From Streptomyces tendae (GTDB taxonomy: Bacteria; Actinomycetota; Actinomycetes; Streptomycetales; Streptomycetaceae), in the NCBI RefSeq assembly GCF_008632955.1, contig NZ_CP043959.1, positions 62,001 to 126,000 of the forward strand: a stretch of DNA of 64,000 nucleotides. The letters are read 5' to 3'. Shown one piece after another: positions 51,109-60,009 of this stretch; within the stretch, counting starts at the first letter, position 1, and the number at the start of each line of letters is the position of its first letter. The notes below the pieces were generated by a model. It searched no databases and had not been told where the DNA came from. It saw only the letters and a program-made list of their open reading frames with translations. The position numbers and the translations under genes were made by a program.

Positions 51109-52329
51109 GTGCGCGACCACCGACGCCTCGGCCGTGAACTCGGCCTGTTCGACACCGACCCGCTGATGGGCGCGGGCCTGCCCTACTGGCTCCCGGACGG
51201 CGCCGTCGTGCGCCACACCCTGGAGGAGTACGTCCGCGAGGCGGAACGCGCGGCCGGCTACCGGCACGTCTGCTCACCGGTGCTGGGCAAACGCGAGCTG
51301 TACGAGATCTCCGGCCACTGGGACCACTACCGCGACGACATGTTCCCGCCGATGGAGCTGGGCGCGGAGCAGATGCTGCTGCGCCCCAGCCTCTGCCCCC
51401 ACCACGCCCTGATCTACCGCTCCCGCGCCCGCAGCTACCGCGAACTGCCGCTGCGCCTGGCCGAGCTGGGCGGGATGTACCGCTCCGAGCCGTCCGGCGT
51501 CCTCGGCGGACTGACCCGGGTACGGGCCATCCAGCTCAACGACGCGCACATCTTCTGCACCCCCGGCCAGGCCGCCGAGGAGGCCGCAGGCGCCCTCGCG
51601 CTGATCTCCCGCGCCTACACCGACCTGGGCATCCGCGCCTCCCGGCACCGGCTCTCGCTGCCGGGCGGCGGGGGGAAGTACGTCGCCGACCCGGCCCTGT
51701 GGCGGCGGGCCACCGCCCTGCTGCGCGAGGTGCTGGACGCGTCCGGCGTGGAGTACGAGGCCGTCGAGGGCGAGGCGGCCTTCTACGGCCCGAAGATCGA
51801 CGTGCAGATCACCGACCCGGCGGGCCGCGAGTCCACCCTGTCCACCGTGCAGATCGATTTCCACCAGCCGGAGAGGTTCGGCCTGCGCCACATCGGCCCG
51901 GACGGCGCCCGGCACCGTCCGGTCATGGTGCACCGCAGCGTCATCGGCAGCGTGGAACGCGCCGTCGCCCATCTGCTGGAGGAGCACGGCGGCGCCTTCC
52001 CGCCGTGGCTGGCTCCGGTGCAGCTGGTGGTGCTGCCGGTGGGCGAGGACCAGGAGGAGCACGCCCACGCCGTCGTACGGCAGGCCGCGGAACTCGGTCT
52101 GCGGGCGGAGGTCGCCGGTCCCCGGGAGGGCAGCCTCGGCGCCCGGATCCGGCGGGCCCGGCTGGTGCCGTACCAGGCGGTGCTCGGGGCGTGGGAGGCC
52201 GAGGACGGTCTGCTCGCCCTGCGCCTGCGGGACGGGCGGCGGCCCGGCGTGCTGCCGGTGGCGGACGTCCTGGGGCGGATCGGGGCGCGGGTGCGCGGAC
52301 GGGGGGCCGCGCTCTGGGAGCCCGCGTAA
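51109..52329 (+). CDS. thrS: Auxiliary threonyl-tRNA synthetase lacking TGS and editing domains
   Basis: A 406-residue class II synthetase against about 650 for the usual ThrRS. It begins directly at the catalytic core (LGLFDTDPLMGAGLPYWLPDG). The zinc-ligand Cys (RPSLCPHH), motif 2 (RLAELGGMYRSEPSGVLGGLTRVRAIQLNDAH, in part) and motif 3 region (HRSVIGSVERAVAHLLEE) are present, followed by the anticodon-binding domain. Without the N-terminal editing domain it cannot clear Ser-tRNA-Thr. A second ThrRS without editing is known in S. coelicolor as an inducible, inhibitor-tolerant backup. GAGGAGG precedes the GTG. The Thr leader peptide and terminator just upstream give induction when charged tRNA-Thr falls. 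Confidence 0.9.
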   Translation: MRDHRRLGRELGLFDTDPLMGAGLPYWLPDGAVVRHTLEEYVREAERAAGYRHVCSPVLGKRELYEISGHWDHYRDDMFPPMELGAEQMLLRPSLCPHHALIYRSRARSYRELPLRLAELGGMYRSEPSGVLGGLTRVRAIQLNDAHIFCTPGQAAEEAAGALALISRAYTDLGIRASRHRLSLPGGGGKYVADPALWRRATALLREVLDASGVEYEAVEGEAAFYGPKIDVQITDPAGRESTLSTVQIDFHQPERFGLRHIGPDGARHRPVMVHRSVIGSVERAVAHLLEEHGGAFPPWLAPVQLVVLPVGEDQEEHAHAVVRQAAELGLRAEVAGPREGSLGARIRRARLVPYQAVLGAWEAEDGLLALRLRDGRRPGVLPVADVLGRIGARVRGRGAALWEPA

Positions 52330-52365
52330 GGTCGACGGGCAGCCCGCCCTCGAGAGGAGCCCCTC

Positions 52366-53349
52366 GTGAGCAACGGCCGGCCCGTCCCGGTGATCATCGA
52401 CTGCGACACCGGGGTCGACGACGCCCTCGCCCTGCTGTTCGCCGTGCGCCACCCCGGGATCGACCTGCGGGCCGTCACCTGCGTGGCCGGGAACACGGAC
52501 GTGGACGGCGTCGTGCGCAACACGCTGACCGTGCTGGAGCGGGCGGGCGGGCCGGACGTCCCGGTGGCGCGGGGCGCCGAGCGCCCGCTGATCGAGGCGC
52601 CGCGCTCCGCCCGCCACGTCCACGGCGACGACGGCATGGGTGACCTGGGCCTGCCCGCCCCGAGCCGGGTCCCGGCCGGCGTGGACGCGGTGACACTGCT
52701 GCGGCGCGAGATCCTCGCCTCGCCGCGTCCGGTCACCCTCGTGCCCACCGCGCCGCTCACCAACATCGCCCTGCTGCTGCGGACCCACCCCGAGGTCACC
52801 CGCAACATCGCGCGGATCGTGTTCATGGGCGGCGCGGCGGCCCTGGGGAACGCCACCCCGGTGGCCGAGTTCAACGTCTGGCACGACCCGGAGGCCGCCG
52901 CGATCATGCTCACCGCGGGGGTGCCGATCACCATGTACGGGCTGGACGTGTTCACCCGGGTCGTCGTCCCCGGCGCCGACGTGCGGCGGCTGCGCGCCAG
53001 TGCCGAACCCGGGGCGCGGCTGGCCGGTGACCTGCTCGCGCACCGCCCCGCCCACCCGGGCAGCCGCCCGGACGACCCGGCCGAGGACTCCGGCGGTCTC
53101 GGGGACGCGGGCGCGCTGTGCGCGGTGGCCGACCCCGAGGGGCTGACCACCCACCGCCTGCCGGTCGAGGTGTCCCTCGCGCCTGGCCCGGCGCGCGGCC
53201 AGACCGTCGTCGACCGGCGCCCGCGCCCCGGCGAGTCCGAGCTGCACGAAGGCACCCGCGAGCAGCCGCTGGTGGACGTCGGCCTGGACGTGGATGTCGA
53301 GCGTTACGTGAAGCTGTACCTCACCACGGTCGAACATCCTGTGCCGTAG
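52366..53349 (+). CDS. Inosine-uridine preferring nucleoside hydrolase family
   Basis: A 327-residue hydrolase. The calcium-binding N-terminal motif is IIDCDTGVDDALAL (Asp residues at about 12-18), and a further conserved Asn/Asp set appears in VPTAPLTNIALLL, FMGGAAALG and FNVWHDPEAA. It splits the N-glycosidic bond of nucleosides for salvage. The start GTG has GAGAGGAG upstream, 36 bp after the thrS stop, so it may be cotranscribed with thrS. Confidence 0.9.
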   Translation: MSNGRPVPVIIDCDTGVDDALALLFAVRHPGIDLRAVTCVAGNTDVDGVVRNTLTVLERAGGPDVPVARGAERPLIEAPRSARHVHGDDGMGDLGLPAPSRVPAGVDAVTLLRREILASPRPVTLVPTAPLTNIALLLRTHPEVTRNIARIVFMGGAAALGNATPVAEFNVWHDPEAAAIMLTAGVPITMYGLDVFTRVVVPGADVRRLRASAEPGARLAGDLLAHRPAHPGSRPDDPAEDSGGLGDAGALCAVADPEGLTTHRLPVEVSLAPGPARGQTVVDRRPRPGESELHEGTREQPLVDVGLDVDVERYVKLYLTTVEHPVP

Positions 53350-53496
53350 TCGGACGCCCGTTCGACCCGTGTGCGCCGGGCGAACGTGTGGTCCGCCACA
53401 CCCGGGGGGAATGGCACCCCGATACCGGTGCGTTCACTTTTACGGTGTTCTGGTCAGTTTCTCCACAGGTACCCGCACACCCAGAGGAGACCCCGC

Positions 53497-55200
53497 GTGA
53501 CCGACCGTCCCACCGCGCCCGAGCCCCGGCCGCCGCACCCCGCTCCCGACGCCACGCCCGACCTCTCCTCCCGTGACCCCGACTGGTGGCGGCAGGCCGT
53601 CGTCTACCAGATCTACCCCCGCAGCTTCGCCGACGCCGACGGTGACGGCCTCGGTGACCTGCGCGGCATCACCCGCCGCCTGACGCACCTCGCGGCGCTG
53701 GGCGTGGACGCCCTGTGGCTGAGCCCCTTCTACCCGTCCGAGCTGGCCGACGGCGGCTACGACGTCGCCGACCCGCGTGACGTCGACCCGCGCCTCGGCA
53801 CCCTCGACGACTTCGACGCGCTGGTCGGCGAGGCCCACCGGCTGGGCCTGAAGGTGATCGTCGACATCGTCCCGAACCACACCTCCCACCAGCACGTCTG
53901 GTTCCAGGAGGCGCTGCGCGCCGGACCCGGCTCCCCGGCCCGCGACCGGTACGTCTTCCGGGACGGCCGGGGTGAGCACGGCGAGCTGCCGCCCACCGAC
54001 TGGCAGTCCGTCTTCGGCGGCAGCGCCTGGCAGCGGGTGCCCGACGGGCAGTGGTACCTGCACCTGTTCGCGGCCGAGCAGCCCGACCTCAACTGGGACC
54101 ACCAGGACGTCCGCGAGGACTTCCGCACCACCTTGCGCTTCTGGTCCGACCGGGGCGTGGACGGCTTCCGCATCGACGTGGCGCACGCCCTCACCAAGGA
54201 CCTCGAGGAGCCGCTGCGCGACCTCGGCGACCACGCGGCGGGCGGCGAGGCCGCCCTCGCGGACTTCGCGCCCGGCACGCACCCCTTCTACGACCGCGAC
54301 GAGGTGCACGAGATCTACCGTGACTGGCGGAAGATCTTCGACACGTACACCCCGCCGCGCACGGCCGTCGCCGAGGCGTGGGTGCCCGGCGCCCGGCGGG
54401 CCCTGTACGCCCGCCCGGACGAGCTCGGCCAGGCTTTCAACTTCGAGTACCTCGAGGCCGCGTGGGACGCGGACGAGCTGCGCCAGGTGATCACCGAGTC
54501 GCTGGCAACCGCGCAGGCGGCCGGCGCCTCGGCGACCTGGGTGCTGTCCAACCACGACGTGGTCCGGCACGCCTCCCGCCTGATGCTGCCGCCGGGCACG
54601 GACGAGAACGCCTGGCTGCTGTCCGGCGGCCACGCCCCCGCCGTCGACCTGGAGGCGGGACTGCGCCGGGCCCGCGCCGCCACCCTGCTGATGCTGGCGC
54701 TGCCCGGCTCGGCGTACGTCTACCAGGGCGAGGAACTCGGCCTGCCCGAGGTCGCCGACCTGCCCACGGAGGTGCTCCAGGACCCGATCTGGGAACAGAC
54801 CGGCCGCGTCCGCAAGGGCCGCGACGGCTGCCGGGTCCCGCTGCCGTGGACGACGACCGGCCCGTCGTACGGCTTCGGCGCGGGCGGTGCCTGGCTGCCG
54901 CAGCCGGCGTCCTTCGCGGAGTACGCGGTGGAGGCGCAGGACGGCGTGGCGGGCTCGACCCTGGAGCTCTACCGCACGGCCCTGCGGCTGCGGCGCAAGC
55001 TGCTCGACGGCGAGACGCTGACCTGGACGGAGGGCACTCCGGCGGGGGTGCTCCAGTTCGACCGCGGCGACGGCTGGCGCTGCGTGACGAACCTGTCCGC
55101 CGAGCCGGTCTCCCTTCCGGCCGGCGAGGTCGTCCTCACCAGCGCCCCCTTGCGGGACGGCCGTCTGGCCCCGGACACCACGGCCTGGCTGACCCGCTGA
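53497..55200 (+). CDS. GH13 alpha-glucosidase/oligo-glucosidase
   Basis: A 567-residue glycoside hydrolase. Region signatures of the alpha-amylase family are all visible: DIVPNHTS (I), GFRIDVAHAL with the nucleophile Asp (II), AVAEAW with the acid Glu (III), and LSNHDVVRH with the transition-state Asp (IV). QIYPRSFADADGDGLGDL and the QPDLNWDH motif point to the oligo-1,6-glucosidase/alpha-glucosidase group (subfamilies acting on maltose or isomaltose units). No signal peptide is present, so it acts in the cytoplasm. AGAGGAGA precedes the GTG at 53497. Confidence 0.9.
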   Translation: MTDRPTAPEPRPPHPAPDATPDLSSRDPDWWRQAVVYQIYPRSFADADGDGLGDLRGITRRLTHLAALGVDALWLSPFYPSELADGGYDVADPRDVDPRLGTLDDFDALVGEAHRLGLKVIVDIVPNHTSHQHVWFQEALRAGPGSPARDRYVFRDGRGEHGELPPTDWQSVFGGSAWQRVPDGQWYLHLFAAEQPDLNWDHQDVREDFRTTLRFWSDRGVDGFRIDVAHALTKDLEEPLRDLGDHAAGGEAALADFAPGTHPFYDRDEVHEIYRDWRKIFDTYTPPRTAVAEAWVPGARRALYARPDELGQAFNFEYLEAAWDADELRQVITESLATAQAAGASATWVLSNHDVVRHASRLMLPPGTDENAWLLSGGHAPAVDLEAGLRRARAATLLMLALPGSAYVYQGEELGLPEVADLPTEVLQDPIWEQTGRVRKGRDGCRVPLPWTTTGPSYGFGAGGAWLPQPASFAEYAVEAQDGVAGSTLELYRTALRLRRKLLDGETLTWTEGTPAGVLQFDRGDGWRCVTNLSAEPVSLPAGEVVLTSAPLRDGRLAPDTTAWLTR

Positions 55201-55214
55201 CGCGCCCCTGAAAA

Positions 55215-55264
55215 CCGGAAGCGCGCCGCTCCCGCCCGTGTGGGCGGGAGCGGCGCGCTTCCGG
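55215..55264 (+). terminator. 23-bp perfect hairpin terminator
   Basis: Arms 55215-55237 and 55242-55264 are perfectly complementary around GTGT, 15 bp after the glucosidase stop. It is the longest perfect stem in the window. Confidence 0.9.
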
Positions 55265-55394
55265 TGCCGCCGCATCTCGTGGACGGGATCGGTGGACGCC
55301 ACCCGGACGGGGGTCCAGGGCGGGCGGGATGGGGCGACCGCCGTCAGAGTCGGCCGCAGGTGTCCGTGCCGGCCGTACAGGGAGCCCGTCCACG

Positions 55395-56189
55395 ATGAAC
55401 AGGTCCAGCAAGACAGCGGCCGCCGTGCTGACGGCGGCCGGACTTCTCGCGGGCGCGTGGCTGCCCGCCGGTGCGGCGTCCGCCGCCGACGGCCCGGCGC
55501 CGTCCGCGGGTGACCGGGTGCTGTGGAGCGCCGTGACCATCCCGCCCGGCCGGGACGGCATCGTCGAGGCCGGGGGACTGCCGGGTCCGGCCCTCGGTGC
55601 CGACTCCACCCTCACCCTGACCGCTCCGGACGGGGCCCGGGTCACCGGTGCCCCCCTTTCCGCGGCCGGTTACCGGGGCGCGGTCGCCGCCGACGGCCGC
55701 AGCGCCGCGTACACGGCCACCTCGGCGGAGCAGCCGTGGCGTACCGGGACCTTCCCCTTCGTGCTGGCGGTGCCCGTGGACGCGGAGCCGGGGACCCGGC
55801 TGAAGGGCTGCGTGCTGCGGCTCGCGGACGCGCGGGGCGTCGCGCGGGCGACCGGCGGATGCCAGGTGACGGTGGGGCTGGCGTCGCCGGTCCTGTCCCG
55901 CCCCGAGTCCGGCGTTCCGCTGGGCGCCCGCCCGGCCGCCGCGGGCACGGCACACCCGGGTGCGCGGATCACCGTGTCCGACCAGGACGGGAACGAGGTG
56001 TGCACGGACACGGCGGGCCCCGACGGCCTGTGGAGCTGCGCCCCCGCCCGTGCTCTTCCGGACGGCCCGAACCGGCTCCAGGCCAAGGCCACCCTGAACG
56101 GCGTCAGCGCGACGAGCGAACAGATCCAGATCAGCGTCGGCTCCCCCACCCCGGAGTCCGCCCCGGCCCTGGCGGTCCCGCCCCGCTGA
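55395..56189 (+). CDS. Secreted protein with Ig-like C-terminal domain
   Basis: A 264-residue exported protein. The signal peptide (MNRSSKTAAAVLTAAGLLAG, cleavage near AASAADG at 28-32) is followed by a beta-rich domain (VLWSAVTIPPGRDGIVEAGG, LTLTAPDGARVTGAPLS, two Cys at about 145 and 157) and a C-terminal bacterial Ig-like domain (HPGARITVSDQDGNEVCTDTAG, WSCAPARALPDGPNRLQA). The WSC/VCTD Cys pair suggests a disulphide. No catalytic motif is seen; a surface or wall-associated role is likely. Confidence 0.8.
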   Translation: MNRSSKTAAAVLTAAGLLAGAWLPAGAASAADGPAPSAGDRVLWSAVTIPPGRDGIVEAGGLPGPALGADSTLTLTAPDGARVTGAPLSAAGYRGAVAADGRSAAYTATSAEQPWRTGTFPFVLAVPVDAEPGTRLKGCVLRLADARGVARATGGCQVTVGLASPVLSRPESGVPLGARPAAAGTAHPGARITVSDQDGNEVCTDTAGPDGLWSCAPARALPDGPNRLQAKATLNGVSATSEQIQISVGSPTPESAPALAVPPR

Positions 56190-56200
56190 CCGGGCCCCTC

Positions 56201-56222
56201 GGGGGCGCGGGGAACTGCGCGA
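56201..56222 (-). repeat. Inverted copy of the GTCGCGCAGTTCCCCGCG repeat
   Basis: GGGGGCGCGGGGAACTGCGC is the reverse complement of the repeat found in three copies at 39410-39576. It lies in the gap after the secreted-protein gene. Confidence 0.7.
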
Positions 56223-56309
56223 AGGGGATCCGGGGGCGGGGCCCCGGATACGGTGGGCCCGCCCCACGGCTACGCGTCCTGTGTGGCGGGGGCACGTCGG
56301 ACCGGCAGG

Positions 56310-56681
56310 TCAGACATGACCCGGGCCGCCGCTGCCGAAGGCCCCGCTCGAGCCGGGCAGCCAGCGCTTGCGCTGCTGGTCCCTTCCCGTCCTGGTACTG
56401 GCGTGGTGGAGCTCGTACGGCATCAGCCGTGAGCCACTCCTGGGCGTGAGCGGTATCTCGTCCGGCTCCCGCATCTCCCGCATCTCACGGATCGCACCGC
56501 CCTCCGGCAGCCTTGGCTGGTCCTCGGGGTTGGGGCGCGGCGACTCCTGGTCCATGTACCGCATTCCGGCACGTACGGCCCAGACCAGGGCGCCCGCCAC
56601 GATGATGCCGCCGACGAAGGCCGCGGCCACGGCCCACTGGTGGTCACTGGCGGCCAGTTGTACAAGCGTTGCCGTGTTCAT
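56310..56681 (-). CDS. Single-helix membrane protein (DUF6479 type)
   Basis: A 123-residue protein: short outside start (MNTATLVQLAASDHQW), one membrane helix (AVAAAFVGGIIVAGALVWAV), then a polar, Pro/Arg/Glu-rich cytoplasmic part (SPRPNPEDQPRLPEGGAIREM, then LTPRSGSRLMPYELHH). The family is actinobacterial and of unknown function. It is the last of the leftward genes before the exporter gene at 56871, but 189 bp separate them, so it has its own transcript. Confidence 0.72.
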   Translation of the reverse strand: MNTATLVQLAASDHQWAVAAAFVGGIIVAGALVWAVRAGMRYMDQESPRPNPEDQPRLPEGGAIREMREMREPDEIPLTPRSGSRLMPYELHHASTRTGRDQQRKRWLPGSSGAFGSGGPGHV

Positions 56682-56870
56682 GTTTCCGAGTATGGCCCAG
56701 GAAATGTGATAAAGCTCCCGCTATGTCCGAATCGGTGCCGCCCCTCGTTCGGCCCGTCCCGAGGGGCGGCGGCCCGCCCGGGGTGGCAGTCTGCGGCCAG
56801 AGGGAAGGCCGGGACGGGCCGTCGCGTCCCCACGTGTGCAGCTCGGGGCCCGGCCCCGGCCTTCCCGTCT

Positions 56871-58994
56871 CTACGCCGACGTCCCGGCGACCCGCTCCCC
56901 GGCAGCCCCGACGGTCCGGTCGCCGCCCGCCCCGCCGTCCGTCCGCGGCGGCTCGCGGAACAGCCGCCCCGGCCACCAGAACCAGCGTCCGAGGTCCAGC
57001 GCGAGGGCCGGCACCAGGACCGTGCGCACGAGGAACGTGTCCAGCAGGACGCCGATCCCCACCAGCACCCCCATCTGCGCCAGGGTCACCAGCGGCAGCC
57101 CGGCGAACACCGCGAAGGTGGCCGCCAGCACCACACCGGCCGAGGTGATCACTCCTCCGGTGCTGGTCAGGCCCTCCAGGACACCGCGCGACCAGCCGAG
57201 GCGCGCGGTCTCCTCCCGCACCCGGTGCATGAGGAAGATGTTGTAGTCGATGCCCAGGGCGACCAGGAAGACGAAGCCCATGAGCGGGATCGACCAGTCG
57301 ACGCCCGCGTAGCCGAGGACGTGCTCGAAGAGGAGGTTCGAGGCGCCGAGCGCCGCGAGGTAGGACAGCACCACGGTGGCCAGCAGCAGCACCGGCGCGA
57401 CCAGCGCCCGCAGCAGCCCGACGAGCACCGCCAGGACGACCAGCAGCACCACGGGCACCACGGTCGTCAGGTCCCGGTCCGCTGCCCGCGCGGTGTCCAG
57501 GCTCTCCGCGGTGGTCCCGCCGACCAGGGCGTCCGCGCCGTCCACCGCGTGCACGGCGGTGCGCAGGGCGTCGACCGTGTCCTTGGCGGCCTCGCTGTCC
57601 GGGGCGTCCTCCAGCACCACCGACAGGGTGGTGAGGGAGCCGTCGGGCGTGCGGTCGCCGCCCGGTTCGACGCGGGCCACCCCGCTGACCCCGGACGCGG
57701 CCGCCCGCACCTCGCCGGCGGCCGGGGTACGGGCGACGATCCGCGCCGGGTCGGAGGCGCCCGACGGGAAGTGCTCGGAGATCCGCTCCTGGGCGACGAC
57801 CGACTCGGGCTTGTCCTGGAAGATCTCCGCCTGGGTGAGTCCGAGGGAGATCCCGGCGGTGCTCAGCGCGAGCACTCCGGTGACCGCCACCGACATCAGC
57901 CACGACCAGCGCGGGCGCCGCGCCACCACGGCCCCGATGCGGGACCACACCGTGCGCTCCTTGCGCGCGGGCGTGCCGAAGCGGGGGACGAACGGCCAGA
58001 ACACCCAGCGCCCGGCGAGGACGAGCAGGGCGGGCAGGACCGTGACCATGGCGAGGAACGCGCACACCACACCGACCGCGCCGACCAGGCCCAGCGAGCG
58101 CGAGGAGTTGATGTCGGCCAGCGCCAGGCAGGCGAGGCCCACGGCGATGGTGCCGGCCGAGGCGAGCACCGCGGGCCCGGAGCGTGTCAGGGCGATCCGC
58201 ATCGCCGCGTGCCGGTCCTCGTGGGCGTGCAGTTCCTCCCGGTAGCGGGCGATGAGCAGCAGGGCGTAGTCGGTGCCGACGCCGAAGACCAGCACCATCA
58301 GCACGCCCGCGCTCTGCGGGTCGACGGGCAGCGAGGCGTGCTCGGCGAGCAGATAGGTGGAGGCCTGGGTGAGCACGGCGGCGAAGCCGACCGACAGCAG
58401 CGGGAACAGCCACAGCACGGGGCTGCGGTAGGTGATCAGCAGCAGCGCGGTCACCACCAGGCCGGTGGCGATCATCAGGGTGGAGTCCAGGCTGTCGAAC
58501 ACCGCCACGCTGTCCGTGAGGGACGCGGCCGGGCCGCCGACCTCGACGTCCGTGCCGGGCGGGGCGTTGGCCCCGGCGACGTCGCGCAGGGCGTCGATCG
58601 TGTCGGTGATCTCGTCCTCGCCGTCCAGCGGGACCACCGTCATCAGCGCCTCGCCGTCGTCGGACGGGAACGGTCCGGTGACCTTCTGTCCGGCGGCCAC
58701 GAACCGGTCGAGGGCGGGACGCTCGGCGTCGGCGGCCTCCCGCGCGCCCGCGCCGGTGTAGACGACGACCGCGGGCATGATCGTGTCCGTACGGAACTTC
58801 TCCAGCTCCGTGTTGACCCGCGCGGACTCGGCGCCGTGCGGCAGGAAGGCGTTGGGGCCGCTGTCCTCCACGTCGCCGAGTTTCCCGGCCAGCGGGCCGA
58901 GCGCGACGGCGACGATCAGCCAGGCCGCGAGCACGGCCCACTTTCCGCGGCGCCCGCCGGGCGCACGCGCGATGCGCTGCAACAGGGCGCGCAT
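56871..58994 (-). CDS. MMPL/RND-type membrane exporter
   Basis: A 707-residue MMPL family transporter with 12 predicted membrane helices in two halves: helix 1 (WAVLAAWLIVAVALGPLAG), a long outside loop (about 45-190), five helices, a central linker, helix 7 (WSWLMSVAVTGVLALSTAG), a second outside loop, and five C-terminal helices. GTDYALLLIARYREE and GIDYNIFLMHRVREE are the paired Asp-Tyr proton-relay motifs. Such proteins export lipids, pigments or drugs. AAGGAGAG precedes the ATG at 58994. The ArsR and small membrane protein genes lie immediately upstream, with a terminator hairpin between. Confidence 0.9.
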   Translation of the reverse strand: MRALLQRIARAPGGRRGKWAVLAAWLIVAVALGPLAGKLGDVEDSGPNAFLPHGAESARVNTELEKFRTDTIMPAVVVYTGAGAREAADAERPALDRFVAAGQKVTGPFPSDDGEALMTVVPLDGEDEITDTIDALRDVAGANAPPGTDVEVGGPAASLTDSVAVFDSLDSTLMIATGLVVTALLLITYRSPVLWLFPLLSVGFAAVLTQASTYLLAEHASLPVDPQSAGVLMVLVFGVGTDYALLLIARYREELHAHEDRHAAMRIALTRSGPAVLASAGTIAVGLACLALADINSSRSLGLVGAVGVVCAFLAMVTVLPALLVLAGRWVFWPFVPRFGTPARKERTVWSRIGAVVARRPRWSWLMSVAVTGVLALSTAGISLGLTQAEIFQDKPESVVAQERISEHFPSGASDPARIVARTPAAGEVRAAASGVSGVARVEPGGDRTPDGSLTTLSVVLEDAPDSEAAKDTVDALRTAVHAVDGADALVGGTTAESLDTARAADRDLTTVVPVVLLVVLAVLVGLLRALVAPVLLLATVVLSYLAALGASNLLFEHVLGYAGVDWSIPLMGFVFLVALGIDYNIFLMHRVREETARLGWSRGVLEGLTSTGGVITSAGVVLAATFAVFAGLPLVTLAQMGVLVGIGVLLDTFLVRTVLVPALALDLGRWFWWPGRLFREPPRTDGGAGGDRTVGAAGERVAGTSA

Positions 58995-59135
58995 GAGTAC
59001 TCTCCTTGGTGTGAAGCGCACCGCCGGCCGGTGACGGCCGGCGCGGGGCGCACGGAGCCCGCACCACGGCGCTCAGGCTGTGACGACCTGCCGTGGTGGA
59101 CGGGAAGGGGTGTGTCCGGGGCGTGTGCTTCCTCC

Positions 59136-59167
59136 GTACGGCCGGGAGTTGCCGCTCCCGGCCGTAC
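59136..59167 (-). terminator. 13-bp hairpin between the small membrane gene and the exporter
   Basis: GTACGGCCGGGAG (59136-59148) pairs with CTCCCGGCCGTAC (59155-59167) across 6 nt. It could limit readthrough from the ArsR promoter into the exporter gene. Confidence 0.6.
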
Positions 59168-59189
59168 ACCTCGGTGCACGCGCGTCATG

Positions 59190-59504
59190 TCATTCGATCT
59201 CGCGCATCATCTTCTCCATCGATCCGACGGCGAGCCGGGTCTGTGTCAGCTCCTCCAGCAGCCGGCGCTGCTCGTCCGTGGTGCGGCGCTGCAACTCCAC
59301 GGTGTCCTCGAGGAGTTGCGCGTACCGCGTGGCCAGCTCCTTGTACTGCTCCTCGCGCGCGGCCAGCATGCGGGCGCGCCAGGTCGCGGCCACCTGCCAG
59401 ACGATCACGATCAGCAGGGTGAAGAACCCGGCCGCGCCGACGGCCCCGACCAGCACGCCGAGCTCCTCGGCTCCGGCGGCCTGCGTCACCAGTTGGTCGT
59501 TCAC
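59190..59504 (-). CDS. Small membrane-coiled-coil protein
   Basis: A 104-residue protein: one membrane helix near the start (LGVLVGAVGAAGFFTLLIVIV, about 14-36), then a long charged coiled coil (REEQYKELATRYAQLLEDTV, ELQRRTTDEQRRLLEEL) to the end. The GTG start overlaps the stop of the ArsR gene by 4 bp (GTGA), so the two are coupled. No family function is known; such a coil could gather exporter subunits (inference). Confidence 0.78.
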   Translation of the reverse strand: MNDQLVTQAAGAEELGVLVGAVGAAGFFTLLIVIVWQVAATWRARMLAAREEQYKELATRYAQLLEDTVELQRRTTDEQRRLLEELTQTRLAVGSMEKMMREIE

Positions 59505-59887
59505 TTCGCTTCCTCTTTCGCGCCTCGGTCCGAGCGGCCCGTGCCGCGGTCGGCGGTGCCCGCGTCGACGTCGGTGAGCGTCGCGGCCGCGCGGGCGACG
59601 GTGTGCGGGGTGAGTTCGCAGACGAACGGCGTGACGTCGTAGTACTTGACGGTCTTGCCGTCGTCCGCGGCTTCGAGCGTGCCGGTGACGAGGCCCGCGG
59701 CCTCCAGCCGCTGCAGGTGCATGTGCAGCAGCGGCCGGCTGATGCCGATCTCGCGCGCCAGCGCGCTGACGTACGTGCGGTTCTGCACGAGTGCCGCCAC
59801 GATCCGCATCCGGTGCGGGTTGCCGAGCGCGGAGAGCATCTTCAGCAGAACGTCGCCCGTGGGCGCCGGCGGCGGGACCTCGGGCAT
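59501..59887 (-). CDS. ArsR-family winged-helix regulator
   Basis: A 128-residue protein. The winged helix covers about 10-75 (LLKMLSALGNPHRMRIVAAL, then SALAREIGISRPLLHMHLQRLEAAGLV as recognition helix) followed by a wing (TGTLEAADDGKTVKYYDV) and a helical dimerisation end. No CxC metal site is present, so the signal is not arsenite-type metal; ligand unknown. AAGGGG precedes ATG 59887 by 5 bases (GTG 59890 is possible). Two dyads upstream are probable autoregulatory operators; the coupled small membrane gene and exporter are likely targets. Confidence 0.85.
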   Translation of the reverse strand: MPEVPPPAPTGDVLLKMLSALGNPHRMRIVAALVQNRTYVSALAREIGISRPLLHMHLQRLEAAGLVTGTLEAADDGKTVKYYDVTPFVCELTPHTVARAAATLTDVDAGTADRGTGRSDRGAKEEAK

Positions 59888-59907
59888 CACGGCCCCTTTC
59901 CCTCGTA

Positions 59908-59960
59908 CCTGTCAGAAAAGGCTGACAGGGGTCCTGGGTACCTGTCAAAGATTTCTGACA
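59908..59960. promoter_or_regulatory. Twin TGTCA-N8-TGACA operators upstream of the ArsR gene
   Basis: CCTGTCA (59908-59914) and TGACAGG (59923-59929) form one dyad; CCTGTCA (59941-59947) and TGACA (59956-59960) form a second with the same 8-bp spacing. Their centres are 33 bp apart, about three DNA turns, placing two dimers on one face. They lie 21-73 bp before the ArsR start. Confidence 0.7.
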
Positions 59961-60009
59961 CATCTCAGGGTCGGATCGGGGGAGCCTCAGGGTCACGTCC
60001 GGGAGGCCC

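Noticed and set aside
56640..59642. 1000-codon rightward open frame
   Set aside because: It is antisense to the MMPL exporter, the small coiled-coil gene and part of the ArsR gene; the translation is His/Gln/Arg/Gly-rich with no motif, as high-GC shadows are.
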